NCBI RefSeq assembly: GCF_015533855.1
Contig: NZ_AP024154.1
Location: 5,167,501 to 5,231,500 of the forward strand
DNA from: Echinicola sp. 20G
Lineage (GTDB): Bacteria; Bacteroidota; Bacteroidia; Cytophagales; Cyclobacteriaceae
Reading direction: 5' to 3'
DNA length: 64,000 bases
Under the pieces are notes generated by a model. It saw nothing but the letters and a program-made list of their open reading frames with translations, did not search any database and had not been told where the DNA came from. The number at the start of each line of letters is the position of its first letter. The stretch's first letter is position 1. Shown in pieces: positions 52,785-61,763 of the stretch. Position numbers and translations under genes: made by a program.

Positions 52785-53582
52785 ATGAAAAATACATATA
52801 AACTTTTATTAGCACTTTTTACACTGGTTGGTTTTGCATCATGCGATGAAAATGTAGATGACGTGATGAACATCGAGGGAAGTGCCAACCTAAGCCTTCA
52901 AATAGCCCATACTTTCGGGGATGAAGCCTTCCAATTGGATCAAGAATACACTTCTACTGATGGGGCTTCTCTCAAATTCAACGAATTGAGGTACTGGATC
53001 TCTAATGTGGAACTGACCAAGGAAAATGGAGAAACATTCAAAGTAGCTGACTCTTATTACCTGATCCAAAACATGAAAGAACAGGTCGTTCAAGATAGAT
53101 TTGTTCTTCCTGATTCTGTAAGGGAAACTGTTGTACTAAAAAACATACCCACAGGAACCTATACAGGAATAAGCTTTGCAGTCGGTATCGACCCTATGTA
53201 CAATGATGACCTGACTCAAACTGCAGGGGAATTAAATGCACTGCAAAACATGTCTTATTCATCATGGATGTGGTTCACCAGTTATATCTTCACCAAGTTA
53301 AAAGGAACAACTTCTCACGGTGGAGAAGAAGTCGCTTTCTCTTTTGAGACCGGTTCCAATGACTGCTACAGAAACATCAACTTGCAATTAGAAGAGCCGA
53401 TTATGATTGCAGACAATATGGGGGACGAAATCACCGTTCAAAATGACATTGAAAAACTTTTTTCAGATATCAATTTTGATGGTGACCTAATGTCCGGAAC
53501 CCAATACGTCATTGGTGCTACCAAGCCCGAAATGATGATGAAGTTGTCCAACAATTACCAAGCTGCTTTTACGGTAGAATAA
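52785..53582 (+). CDS. MbnP-like lipoprotein 2
   Basis: The start at ATG 52785 gives 265 residues with lipobox (FASC, Cys20); an upstream TTG (52755) would add ten polar residues and is not preferred. The MbnP-like domain (about 35-262) has LSLQIAHTFGDEAF, ELRYWISNVEL, FAVGIDPMYN, W161-M-W163-F-T-S-Y and MMMKLSNNYQ. The WxW[NF]T motif is conserved with MbnP-like 1. A 128-base gap separates it from the preceding gene, so it may have its own promoter. Followed by a bidirectional terminator. Confidence 0.85.
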   Translation: MKNTYKLLLALFTLVGFASCDENVDDVMNIEGSANLSLQIAHTFGDEAFQLDQEYTSTDGASLKFNELRYWISNVELTKENGETFKVADSYYLIQNMKEQVVQDRFVLPDSVRETVVLKNIPTGTYTGISFAVGIDPMYNDDLTQTAGELNALQNMSYSSWMWFTSYIFTKLKGTTSHGGEEVAFSFETGSNDCYRNINLQLEEPIMIADNMGDEITVQNDIEKLFSDINFDGDLMSGTQYVIGATKPEMMMKLSNNYQAAFTVE

Positions 53583-53603
53583 GCGTTTATTTTAGACAAA
53601 AAT

Positions 53604-53632
53604 AAAAGGGAAAGCCAGTAGCTTTCCCTTTT
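53604..53632. terminator. Bidirectional terminator between MbnP-like 2 and the porin gene
   Basis: AAAAGGGAAAGC (53604-53615) and GCTTTCCCTTTT (53621-53632) form a perfect 12-bp stem with a 5-base loop; the flanking A and T runs let it work both ways. Confidence 0.88.
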
Positions 53633-53665
53633 ACGCTTTATTAACCTTTATATAAAATATGATGG

Positions 53666-55000
53666 CTATATGGCCACCTGAAACTGCATCACTGCCATTC
53701 CCTTTCGATCACTACTGATATATTCTCCTGAATTATTCAGTGTGAATATAGGCCGGCTTTGATAACCGAGAGACAACTTGGCCCTATTTCCATTGATCAG
53801 CCAGTTCATCCCTCCATCATACATGACCATGGGATCAGAAAAAAGCTCAAAATCGGAATATTGGCTGGAAATATAAGGCTGCAACGTTCCTGCCTTTCCC
53901 AATAAATCTTTTTGGAACAAATAACCCAATTGGGCATAAAAGGTATTTCCTGTACCAATCATAGGAAAAGCATTGCCAGAACCGTTGAAGCTTCCATTTT
54001 CATTGGTGCCGGTCGCAGGATTCATAGCACCTATGTTCCTGACATAGTTCTTTCCATAATCATTATGGCTAAAAGAAGCATAAGCTGTTACTGCCGTTCC
54101 TTTATTTGCATCAATTGGTTTATCATAGAAAACATCTACTGCAAGTAGCGTGAGGTTAGAACGGACAGTATCCACCCCATTATCAGCGTAATGCCACATG
54201 GCCTCTTTTTGGGTCATAAAACCCGCACCGATGTTAAACACACTTTTGGTTCCCAAATAGGAACCTACTTGATAGGGTGTGGTATTGGACTCCTTGTCCA
54301 TCAGCATGTATTTGAAATAACCGTGATATTGAGCGTATCCAGGCTCTGATGAAAACAAGGCGTTCTCTCCAATTTCCGGGGCTTGAACAGCTGAATTTTG
54401 GATGGACATGGGTTTGGATACGGCTACCCTATAATCCAGCTTTCCCAACTGCCCTTTTGCATAAACACTCAACTTTCGCACAAACTGGTCATTGACATCA
54501 TTGGTAGCCTGCTGATAAAGCGGTGCGTCCAAGGAAAGTATGGAGCCAATGGAAGGCGAAGAGTATCTTGACAGACCATTCCACCCCGTCAAACCTGCAC
54601 CCAATGATAGCTTCTCCTGCATCACCTTATACTCCCCAATTGCATCCAAGAAAAATAATCCTTGCTTTCTTGGAGACCGATAGGATAAATTGTTTTGGCC
54701 AAACTGGGTATAAAAGAAAACCTGATCAGAAAGTTGCCCATAAAGTTGGATTCTGGTTCTCCTCAAACCAATATCAAATAAGTTTTCATCTGGGGTTCCG
54801 TAGACTTCTGATCCAGGGTTAGCCTGTGTGTACCGAAGCCAAACTTGATTCAAAAAAGTACCTTTTACATAGTGGGAGCCATCCGCATTCAAATTGAACT
54901 TCAGTTCTTTCTTTTCTTTGGAATCCTCTTTAGAAGATTGCGCATGCATTTCTCCACAAATTAAGCTTAACCCTGTAAGCAAAATGCTAAAATATTTCAT
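53666..55000 (-). CDS. Porin (phosphate-selective porin O/P-like)
   Basis: The preferred start ATG 55000 gives 444 residues with a clean Sec signal (MKYFSILLTGLSLICGEMHA); a longer frame from 55108 adds an implausible prefix. The mature part has an acidic N-terminal linker and about 16 amphipathic strands (GTFLNQVWLRYTQAN, RRTRIQLYGQLSDQVFFYTQ), ending in AVMQFQVAI. This suits the OprO/OprP-type porin family of Bacteroidota. It is divergent from the TonB-dependent receptor and convergent with MbnP-like 2. An inverted TTGAC-N9-GTCAA (55041-55059) lies about 40 bases upstream. The transported ion is unknown. Confidence 0.75.
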   Translation of the reverse strand: MKYFSILLTGLSLICGEMHAQSSKEDSKEKKELKFNLNADGSHYVKGTFLNQVWLRYTQANPGSEVYGTPDENLFDIGLRRTRIQLYGQLSDQVFFYTQFGQNNLSYRSPRKQGLFFLDAIGEYKVMQEKLSLGAGLTGWNGLSRYSSPSIGSILSLDAPLYQQATNDVNDQFVRKLSVYAKGQLGKLDYRVAVSKPMSIQNSAVQAPEIGENALFSSEPGYAQYHGYFKYMLMDKESNTTPYQVGSYLGTKSVFNIGAGFMTQKEAMWHYADNGVDTVRSNLTLLAVDVFYDKPIDANKGTAVTAYASFSHNDYGKNYVRNIGAMNPATGTNENGSFNGSGNAFPMIGTGNTFYAQLGYLFQKDLLGKAGTLQPYISSQYSDFELFSDPMVMYDGGMNWLINGNRAKLSLGYQSRPIFTLNNSGEYISSDRKGMAVMQFQVAI

Positions 55001-55376
55001 TTTGAGTTTAATGTAAGAAAATTTTAAGTTGGTAATCGTATTGACATAGCCTACGTCAAAATTCCATCCCCATCCATATTTCGCCTTTTTTTTATGTGAA
55101 TATAGCATTATTCCTTATAAACGGTAAGAGGAGAATCGATTGGCAACTGCCGATGTGCTTAAAGGTTCTTCAAAAGGAAGCATGTCTAAACCTATTTAAC
55201 AATATCAAAATTGTCCTACCATAACTATAGCAAGAACTGTTTATACAGATTTTAAAGTAGTTATGAGATTTAAAAATTAGCCAAAATTTAAATTTAGCCT
55301 TATCTAATATTTTTTTTCTGTTTATTTAATTTTTAATTTCGTTTATCTAAACAAATATTTTAGAAAATATTAAAAC
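55001..55376. other. Divergent control region between porin and receptor genes
   Basis: No gene seen in 376 bases. Contains the inverted pair TTGAC/GTCAA (55041-55059) near the porin start, an AATCGATT palindrome (55134-55141) and a very AT-rich stretch (55260-55376) before the receptor. No cobalamin or other riboswitch was recognised. Confidence 0.5.
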
Positions 55377-57746
55377 ATGATAAAGTTATCCATTGCCTCA
55401 AGTATGCTATTTTTAAACAGCTTTCTTATTGCTTTTGCCCAAGAAACTGGAAGCATTTCTGGAAAAATCAATGTGGAAGACAAGGCGCCTATTTACGCCG
55501 CTATTCAAGTATTGGGTACAGAGCTTGGAGCAATGACGGATGCTAATGGTTCATTTCAGATTACGAATGTTCCAACAGGTGAACAAACTCTAAAAGTGAA
55601 ATGGATGGGCTACCAAACCATCCAAAGAAAAATCACTATCCTATCTGGAAAAGCCACCCACATTGATTTGGAATTGAAAGAGGATAAGCTCAATCTCAAT
55701 GAAGTTGTAGTGAGTGCTACCCGATATGAACTTGACCGAAAGGAAGCCCCTGTAGTGGTCAATGTCCTCAGCCCTAAACTTTTCAACGCCACCCAATCTT
55801 TAGCACTTTCTGATGGGCTTAATTATCAGCCTGGAGTAAGGGTAGAAACCAATTGTCAGAATTGTGGTTTTACGCAGGTAAGACTTAATGGTCTGGAAGG
55901 TGCCTATTCCCAGATTTTGATCAATAGTCGCCCTGTATTTAGTGCCCTAAACAGTGTCTATGGATTGGATCAAATCCCGACCAATATCATCGAACGAGTA
56001 GAGGTGGTCAGAGGTGGTGGATCTGCTTTGTACGGTTCCAATGCCATTGCTGGCACCATCAATATCATCACTAAAGAGCCCGTAGAAAATACTTGGCAGG
56101 TCGGTTCTAACCTTGCCTTGATCGATGGACAATCTCCTGACAAAATGCTTAACTTCAATGGATCCATCACCAGTGAAGACCTTAAAACCGGGGTGACTTT
56201 TTATGGGATGTTTAGAAACCGGGACAGCTATGATGCCAATGATGATGGTTTTACAGAACTCACCACCTTAGAAAACAACACCTTTGGATTAAAATCCTTT
56301 ATCAAACCTTCTGAACTGAGCAAAATCACCTTGGATTTCAGTGCGATTAAAGAATATAGAAGAGGTGGCAATGCATTGGACCTGGCTCCCCACTTCACGG
56401 ATATCACCGAGGAACTGGAGCATAATACAGTTATTGGAGGCTTGACTTATGAGCTTTTCAGCCAAGACCACCGTAACAAATTCTCTACTTACATTTCTGG
56501 CCAAACGACTCAGAGAAACAGTTACTATGGAGGCTTGGGAGGTGGAAGAACTGAAGCTGACAGTATTTTGGCAGCTAACGCCTATGGCGTCACTGATGAC
56601 CTTTCCTTGGTTGCCGGCTCTCAGTTTTCAAGGAGTTTCACCAATAATGATGTAGTCATTTTTGGGTCGGAATACCAATTGAGCAAAGTAAGAGATGAAA
56701 TTGCAGGCTATAACCGCTTGGTCGATCAGCGCGTCCAGTCTATCGGTTTCTATGGACAATATGAATGGCGACCCAACGATAGACTTACAGCCTTGGCTGG
56801 TGGAAGGTTTGACCATACATTGGTGGACGGCTTTTATCGCATTAGTGACATAGAAAGATCTTCCGATGTGTCCACCAGTGTACTTAGCCCACGGGCCAAT
56901 ATCCTCTACGATATCAACCCCAAACTTCAGCTGAGAACTGGTTATGCAAGAGGGTTCAGGGCTCCACAAGCTTTTAACGAAGACCTTCATATCTCTTCTG
57001 TAGGTGGTGAACCAACCTTTGTAATCCTTTCGGACGATCTAAAAACAGAGCTATCGGATGCCTACACCCTTTCTATAAACTATTCCAGTAATTTTGGCGA
57101 TACCCAATTCAGCTTTCTTGCAGAGGGATTCCACACCAAACTGAAAAGACCCTTTACCACTGTCAGCACCGGGGCCACTTTACCCAATGGTTCTATTTTG
57201 CAGGAAGTCCGAAACGGAACAGGTGCATCTGTGCAAGGAGGGAATTTTGAATTGAGCCTCTCCCCTTCTTCCAAATTGCTTTTCCAAGCAGGTGGAACAC
57301 TTCAGCAGTCTGAATACCAAAATGAACAAGTCCTTTTTGAACCTGAGGAAGACAATGAAACAGAGCCTACGGTCAGCACCAAACAGTTTGTCCGTTCACC
57401 AAATGCCTATGGATACCTCGCTTCCAACTGGGCCATCAATGAGCACCTTGCACTAGACTTGACTGGAACTTATACGGGCTCCATGATCGTTCCCCATGTG
57501 ATCAGTCCTACCGGATACCTGGACTTGGTGGACAGCAAAGCCTTTCTAGATGCTAATTTAAAGCTTTCCTACCATTTTGACCTGATGCAGGATTTTCACT
57601 TAGAGTTAAGTGGTGGGGTACAAAATATGTTTAACAGCTATCAAAATGATTTTGATCAAGGCCCTTTAAGGGATTCCAACTACATTTATGGCCCGGCTAG
57701 GCCAAGGACCTATTTCTTTGGAATCAAAATAGGGAACTTCCATTAA
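55377..57746 (+). CDS. TonB-dependent receptor with Cys pair in the plug
   Basis: The 789-residue protein has a signal peptide (cleavage near FAQE, residue 22). A carboxypeptidase-regulatory-like domain (about 24-105; GSISGKINVEDKAPIY) is next. The plug (about 112-235) includes EVVVSATRYELDRKEAPV, C160-QN-C163 (ETNCQNCGFTQVRLNG) and RVEVVRGGGSALYGSNAIAG. The barrel ends in FFGIKIGNF. It resembles the small, non-SusC type receptors for siderophores, cobalamin or metal chelates. The double Cys in the plug is unusual in general but recurs in a Bacteroidota subfamily as I recall it. Its neighbours point to metal uptake (inference). It is cotranscribed with the thioredoxin gene after 17 bases. Confidence 0.9.
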   Translation: MIKLSIASSMLFLNSFLIAFAQETGSISGKINVEDKAPIYAAIQVLGTELGAMTDANGSFQITNVPTGEQTLKVKWMGYQTIQRKITILSGKATHIDLELKEDKLNLNEVVVSATRYELDRKEAPVVVNVLSPKLFNATQSLALSDGLNYQPGVRVETNCQNCGFTQVRLNGLEGAYSQILINSRPVFSALNSVYGLDQIPTNIIERVEVVRGGGSALYGSNAIAGTINIITKEPVENTWQVGSNLALIDGQSPDKMLNFNGSITSEDLKTGVTFYGMFRNRDSYDANDDGFTELTTLENNTFGLKSFIKPSELSKITLDFSAIKEYRRGGNALDLAPHFTDITEELEHNTVIGGLTYELFSQDHRNKFSTYISGQTTQRNSYYGGLGGGRTEADSILAANAYGVTDDLSLVAGSQFSRSFTNNDVVIFGSEYQLSKVRDEIAGYNRLVDQRVQSIGFYGQYEWRPNDRLTALAGGRFDHTLVDGFYRISDIERSSDVSTSVLSPRANILYDINPKLQLRTGYARGFRAPQAFNEDLHISSVGGEPTFVILSDDLKTELSDAYTLSINYSSNFGDTQFSFLAEGFHTKLKRPFTTVSTGATLPNGSILQEVRNGTGASVQGGNFELSLSPSSKLLFQAGGTLQQSEYQNEQVLFEPEEDNETEPTVSTKQFVRSPNAYGYLASNWAINEHLALDLTGTYTGSMIVPHVISPTGYLDLVDSKAFLDANLKLSYHFDLMQDFHLELSGGVQNMFNSYQNDFDQGPLRDSNYIYGPARPRTYFFGIKIGNFH

Positions 57747-57763
57747 AGTTTCCCAACAAAAAA

Positions 57764-58243
57764 ATGCAACACTCAAAGACCCTATTCATATTACTGATAA
57801 TGTTTTTCTTGGGCAAGGATGTTCTTGCTCAGGAAAGCATTCAATGGCTCTCATTTGAGCAATTGGATGACTCCCTTTCCAAGCAGCCCAAGAAAGTTTT
57901 CATCGACTTCTATACGGATTGGTGTACCTATTGTAAAAAGATGGACCGTAAAGTATTCACCAAGCCTGAAGTCATCCAAAAAATTAACAGCGAATTTTAT
58001 GCAGTTAGAATGGATGCTGAAAGCCGGGACACCATCCAATTTGATAGGCATGTATTTTTCAATCGACAAGCGACTGACAAGAGGGCTGGCATCCATGACC
58101 TGGCCATGTTATTAGGCCAAAGAAATGGAACATTTGCCCCTCCTACTATGATTGTGCTGGATAATGACTTTAAGGTATTGGACAGAAGATTTGAATACCT
58201 ATATAGTCAAAAATTAATGGAATGGCTTAGCAATTTTGAGTGA
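57764..58243 (+). CDS. Periplasmic thioredoxin-fold protein
   Basis: The 159-residue protein has a signal peptide (cleavage near VLAQE, residue 23) and a thioredoxin fold of the DUF255/Trx_7 type: VFIDFYTDWCTYCKKMDRKV with Cys54 and Cys57, the downstream cis-Pro region APPTMIVLD. The product should reduce or transfer disulfides in the periplasm. It follows the receptor gene after 17 bases and ends 2 bases from a convergent gene. A possible role is keeping the cluster's Cys-containing proteins reduced, such as CDSC, C40/C50/C54 and NCQNC. That is inference. Confidence 0.85.
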   Translation: MQHSKTLFILLIMFFLGKDVLAQESIQWLSFEQLDDSLSKQPKKVFIDFYTDWCTYCKKMDRKVFTKPEVIQKINSEFYAVRMDAESRDTIQFDRHVFFNRQATDKRAGIHDLAMLLGQRNGTFAPPTMIVLDNDFKVLDRRFEYLYSQKLMEWLSNFE

Positions 58244-58245
58244 TT

Positions 58246-58857
58246 TTAGGATTGTTTTTTCTCTCTGCGAAGCAGGCCCATTATTGTACCGGCTCCTATT
58301 CCTACAAAAGTTTCCTGTTTGTTCATGACCAAAATGGGGCCAACGGTAAAGCCAAAATACCGTGAGAAAGGAAATTCAATTTTTGGACTGACAACGATGC
58401 TCATATGGTTTTCTCTTTCATATTCCCAAGTATAATTTTGGGCCAGAAAATTATCTTGTACTTTTTCCCAATTGGTCGGCTTTTTTAATTTCGAATAGGC
58501 CAGCCCAATTGACAGGTTCGCCCTAATGGTCCCTAAAGGATTTATCGGAACGATCCTGCCATAACCGACCTGATAGGTTTCCATCAAATCATAAGGTTTT
58601 GTGGTTCCCAGCATCAAAGCATCTATTAAGCCAATTTTATAGTCCTCGGGCCTGTTTTCTGGCGTTTTTGCATTGGCCACCCAGCCAAATTTAAAGGCAT
58701 GTTTTTCTTTATAGACCCAATTAAGGGCTATCTCTCCACCCAAGTAATTGCCTCCATAAATTTCTCCTGAAGAATAGATGAAATTATTGTCAAAAAACTG
58801 AGCATAAAGGCTTTGTGCAGAAACCAGATAGAGTAATAAGAAAAGTACCCTCTTCAT
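58246..58857 (-). CDS. Hypothetical outer-membrane protein
   Basis: A 203-residue protein with a Sec signal peptide (cleavage near LYAQF, residue 19). The mature region alternates hydrophobic and polar residues (EIALNWVYKEKHAFKFGWV, NPLGTIRANLSIGLAYSKL, FSRYFGFTVGPILVMN), as in an 8-strand beta-barrel. It ends GTIMGLLRREKKQS, with a polar tail after the last strand. I do not recognise the family. It lies 110 bases after the dacB-like gene on the same strand. Confidence 0.65.
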   Translation of the reverse strand: MKRVLFLLLYLVSAQSLYAQFFDNNFIYSSGEIYGGNYLGGEIALNWVYKEKHAFKFGWVANAKTPENRPEDYKIGLIDALMLGTTKPYDLMETYQVGYGRIVPINPLGTIRANLSIGLAYSKLKKPTNWEKVQDNFLAQNYTWEYERENHMSIVVSPKIEFPFSRYFGFTVGPILVMNKQETFVGIGAGTIMGLLRREKKQS

Positions 58858-58967
58858 TTATCAAAAGTTTTAGAATAACTAAATTTATCATTATTCAGTT
58901 TAATAAAAAACTTCCTCCAAATAAATATGATCGAAGAAGTAGAAAACATTTCCTCTTGATCTTCAGA

Positions 58968-60263
58968 CTAATACTTGGTATAAATCTGATACAGTACTTT
59001 TTCCATTTCTCTTTTCAATTCGCTGGAACTGATCACATAATTATTGTGCATAAAGCTAAAATAAAGTGTTTTTCCAGACTTGGTCAGCAAATAGCCACTC
59101 AGGCAATGTACCCCGCTCAAAGTACCCGTTTTGGCAAATACATAAGGATTTTCATCATCAGACTTATACCAAGACCGGATGGTTCCTGACTTCCCCCCGG
59201 AAGGAAAATAAGCAAATATCTTCTCCTCTGGCACCTCCGCCCTGATCTTCTCCAACAGCTTTACAATACTTCTCGGGGTAAACTTATTTTGACTGGAAAG
59301 CCCTGAGCCATCCACCCATTGGGGGCTGTCAGGCAAGTCATCCAGGTAATTCTCCGTCACATATCGAATCGCACTCTTCACCTCTAGCGAATCAAACAAC
59401 TCATCTGCTACCAAAACCATCAATTGTTCCGCTAAAAAATTATCACTGATGGTCAGCATCTGTTTGTACAAAGAATCCGTGGAGATCCCTTGAAGCTTTT
59501 GATGTTCTCTATGTTTAAAAGGTTCGTAATCTATCACTGCGATCTCTTTTCCAAGTGTATCCATAAGCAGCTCTTTGGCCAATTGACTGGAGGTCACAAA
59601 AGGCTTATCGGTCTCAAAGCTTAGTGAATCGGCCTTCAGGTAATAACGGAAGTCATTCATCTTTTGATCTCTAACAATGCTGTAACTACGGGTAGGCATG
59701 TAGCGGTCCTCCTTGATATTATTCACAAAAAACAAAGGTGAAAAATGCATCCTATCTTCAGCCAAATCTTTCTTAAAGCGAATAATATTCCCATAAACCG
59801 GCATTGCTGAGCGCTCTGGACCGTAATAATAATTGTACCAGTTCCAAGACCATCCTGAAGCGTAAGCCTGCACTTCATCAAAATTGTCTGCCATATACAA
59901 TTTTTTATCTGTTCCTTTTAGCAGATCCAAAACAGAGGAGTCCTCAAAGTCCGGATGAAGCAAGGCTGGATCACCAGTTCCCCAAAAGATCAAAGAATCC
60001 CCGCTTTCTATATAATCCAAACTATTTACTCGTTCTCCAAGAATTTTATAAGCAGCATAGAAAGTAAACATCTTCGTATTGGACGCAGGCGTAAAGTATT
60101 TGTCTTCATTCATGGCATAAAGCACCTTGTCCTTGGCTGGGTCAAAAAGCATAAAACCTGTAAAACCTTGGTCAAAAACTTCCGAATCTCTGACAGATTT
60201 CTTGATATGTTGGACTTTGCAGGCAGACAGTAGTATCAGCGCTGCTAATAGTATATTTTTCAT
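58968..60263 (-). CDS. dacB: D-alanyl-D-alanine carboxypeptidase/endopeptidase, S13 family lipoprotein
   Basis: The 431-residue protein has a lipobox (LSAC, Cys15) and the three active-site motifs of penicillin-binding S13 peptidases: SNTK (Ser61-Lys64), SDN (273-275) and KTG (378-380). The insert between motifs one and two is of PBP4/DacB size. It trims or cleaves peptidoglycan peptides in the periplasm. The lipid anchor is less usual for this family but common in Bacteroidota. It lies 69 bases after the SusD-like stop but is separated from it by a terminator. Confidence 0.92.
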   Translation of the reverse strand: MKNILLAALILLSACKVQHIKKSVRDSEVFDQGFTGFMLFDPAKDKVLYAMNEDKYFTPASNTKMFTFYAAYKILGERVNSLDYIESGDSLIFWGTGDPALLHPDFEDSSVLDLLKGTDKKLYMADNFDEVQAYASGWSWNWYNYYYGPERSAMPVYGNIIRFKKDLAEDRMHFSPLFFVNNIKEDRYMPTRSYSIVRDQKMNDFRYYLKADSLSFETDKPFVTSSQLAKELLMDTLGKEIAVIDYEPFKHREHQKLQGISTDSLYKQMLTISDNFLAEQLMVLVADELFDSLEVKSAIRYVTENYLDDLPDSPQWVDGSGLSSQNKFTPRSIVKLLEKIRAEVPEEKIFAYFPSGGKSGTIRSWYKSDDENPYVFAKTGTLSGVHCLSGYLLTKSGKTLYFSFMHNNYVISSSELKREMEKVLYQIYTKY

Positions 60264-60284
60264 CCTACTAATTAAAATAAAAAA

Positions 60285-60312
60285 GTCTCCTACTGAATAA
60301 TCAGCAGGAGAC
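60285..60312 (-). terminator. Terminator after the second SusCD pair
   Basis: On the minus strand GTCTCCTGCTGA and TCAGTAGGAGAC form a 12-bp stem (one G-U pair) with a 4-base loop, followed by TTTTTTATTTT. It lies 20 bases after the SusD stop. Confidence 0.85.
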
Positions 60313-60332
60313 CATATGTGAAATATTAAAAT

Positions 60333-61748
60333 TTAATTCGCATTCCAGAAAATTCTATCTAGGAGATTGACTTCTGGGACATTGTTACCGTTTCTACTCA
60401 ATTCACTATCCGGATATGCCAACCTTCTGATAAACTGTCCATTTAAATCAGGGTTTAAGTTTACTGGTAGATCCATTCCTTCATAAGCATAATCAAACCT
60501 TCTAGCATCATTCCATGTTTCAGGGTGCAGGAACAAAGCTACCCATTTCTCCTTGAAAATATCTGACAAAGAGAATGCAGCTTCTCCCATGCTTACACTT
60601 GGATCCGCGAGGTAAGCATTCATATCTGCCTCTGGCACACTGAGCATTGTCATGTGAGCCCTAATGCCATCTAAATAAGCTTGGTAGGACCGCGCCTTAT
60701 CTGTATCAAATGCTGCCTCCGCTTCAATAAACTTCTGCTCAGCATATGTTCCAATCAATACAGGAGAAGTAATGGTGGTATAGTACTGCCCCTCCACCAA
60801 AGTGGACCTTGCACCTTGTTCAGGAGCATCGCCTCTACCAGCACCATTAACAGTACCGACAAACTCCCCTTCATCAGTCGTTCCTACCATTAGAGGTAAC
60901 CTAGGGTCAAATATCGGATAAGAAGTTCCGTCCAAAGCCTGAATAAACTGTTCGGAAATCCATCCTCCCAATAAAAGGTTGGCATTATTTCTTGCCACAC
61001 TGGCCCAAGGGTTAAAGTCTTGTTCGAAGAAGTTTACTTTGGCATCATCGTCATTAGAAGCAAAACCATTATCCACTGCTGACAAAACTTCGGCTGCGTT
61101 ATAACCTGCATCCCCTTTCAGGTGAATCATGTACCTGGCTTTTAGCATATTTCCAAAAGCAATCCATTTGTCTACATCTCCTTCAAAAATAAAATCATCG
61201 GCACCAATGGATATGGTAGTTTCCCCTTCTAAATTTTGAATCCCTTCATCTAGGTAGCTCAAGATTTGATCATAAAGGGCAGCGTCATCATCATAAGCAG
61301 GTGTAACCGTTTCGAAGTTAAAACTTTCAGAAAAAGGCATATCACCAAAAATGTCCACTCCCATTCCTAAATTGAGTGCCATCAAAATTTGACTGGCTCC
61401 TAGGTAATGCCCCGCTCCTGACTCTTCAGCTTTATCGATCATCACATATAAATCCGTCATGGCATTGTACAAGTTAAACCAAGTGGAACTATAACTTACA
61501 GGCTCCATGGTATCTGAAGAACTTGCAGGGTTAGGTGAAGCCAAATACTGGACATAGTTCGAAGTTATACTCCCCACTCTGTAAGTGTTCAATGCTGACT
61601 GATATGTCACATGGGTCATCAACCCGGAGATAGGGGCATCTTGTGGATTGTTCGGGTTTTCATTGACATCCAAATAGGATTCACAAGAACTGGCTAATAG
61701 TATTACCAGCGCCCCAAGTATATTACTGATTTTATATTTCAATTTCAT
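60333..61748 (-). CDS. SusD/RagB-like lipoprotein (SusD-like 2 type)
   Basis: The start at ATG 61748 gives 471 residues; an ATG four codons earlier (61760) is equally possible. The lipobox is LASSC (Cys22), followed by the typical SYLDVNENPNNP. The TPR-like region has LGMGVDIFGDMPFSESF and KARYMIHLKGDAGYNAAEVL. The C-terminal part has FIEAEAAFDTDKARSYQAYL and a terminal KEKWVALFLHPETWNDAR. This is the SusD_like-2 family, often linked with peptide or other non-starch nutrients. It is coupled with SusC upstream (15 bases) and ends at a terminator. No glycoside hydrolase is adjacent within the window. Confidence 0.92.
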   Translation of the reverse strand: MKLKYKISNILGALVILLASSCESYLDVNENPNNPQDAPISGLMTHVTYQSALNTYRVGSITSNYVQYLASPNPASSSDTMEPVSYSSTWFNLYNAMTDLYVMIDKAEESGAGHYLGASQILMALNLGMGVDIFGDMPFSESFNFETVTPAYDDDAALYDQILSYLDEGIQNLEGETTISIGADDFIFEGDVDKWIAFGNMLKARYMIHLKGDAGYNAAEVLSAVDNGFASNDDDAKVNFFEQDFNPWASVARNNANLLLGGWISEQFIQALDGTSYPIFDPRLPLMVGTTDEGEFVGTVNGAGRGDAPEQGARSTLVEGQYYTTITSPVLIGTYAEQKFIEAEAAFDTDKARSYQAYLDGIRAHMTMLSVPEADMNAYLADPSVSMGEAAFSLSDIFKEKWVALFLHPETWNDARRFDYAYEGMDLPVNLNPDLNGQFIRRLAYPDSELSRNGNNVPEVNLLDRIFWNAN

Positions 61749-61763
61749 AATTCCTTTCATTTC

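Noticed and set aside
55001..55376. Cobalamin riboswitch before the TonB receptor
   Set aside because: No conserved B12-box or other recognisable riboswitch core was found in the upstream region.
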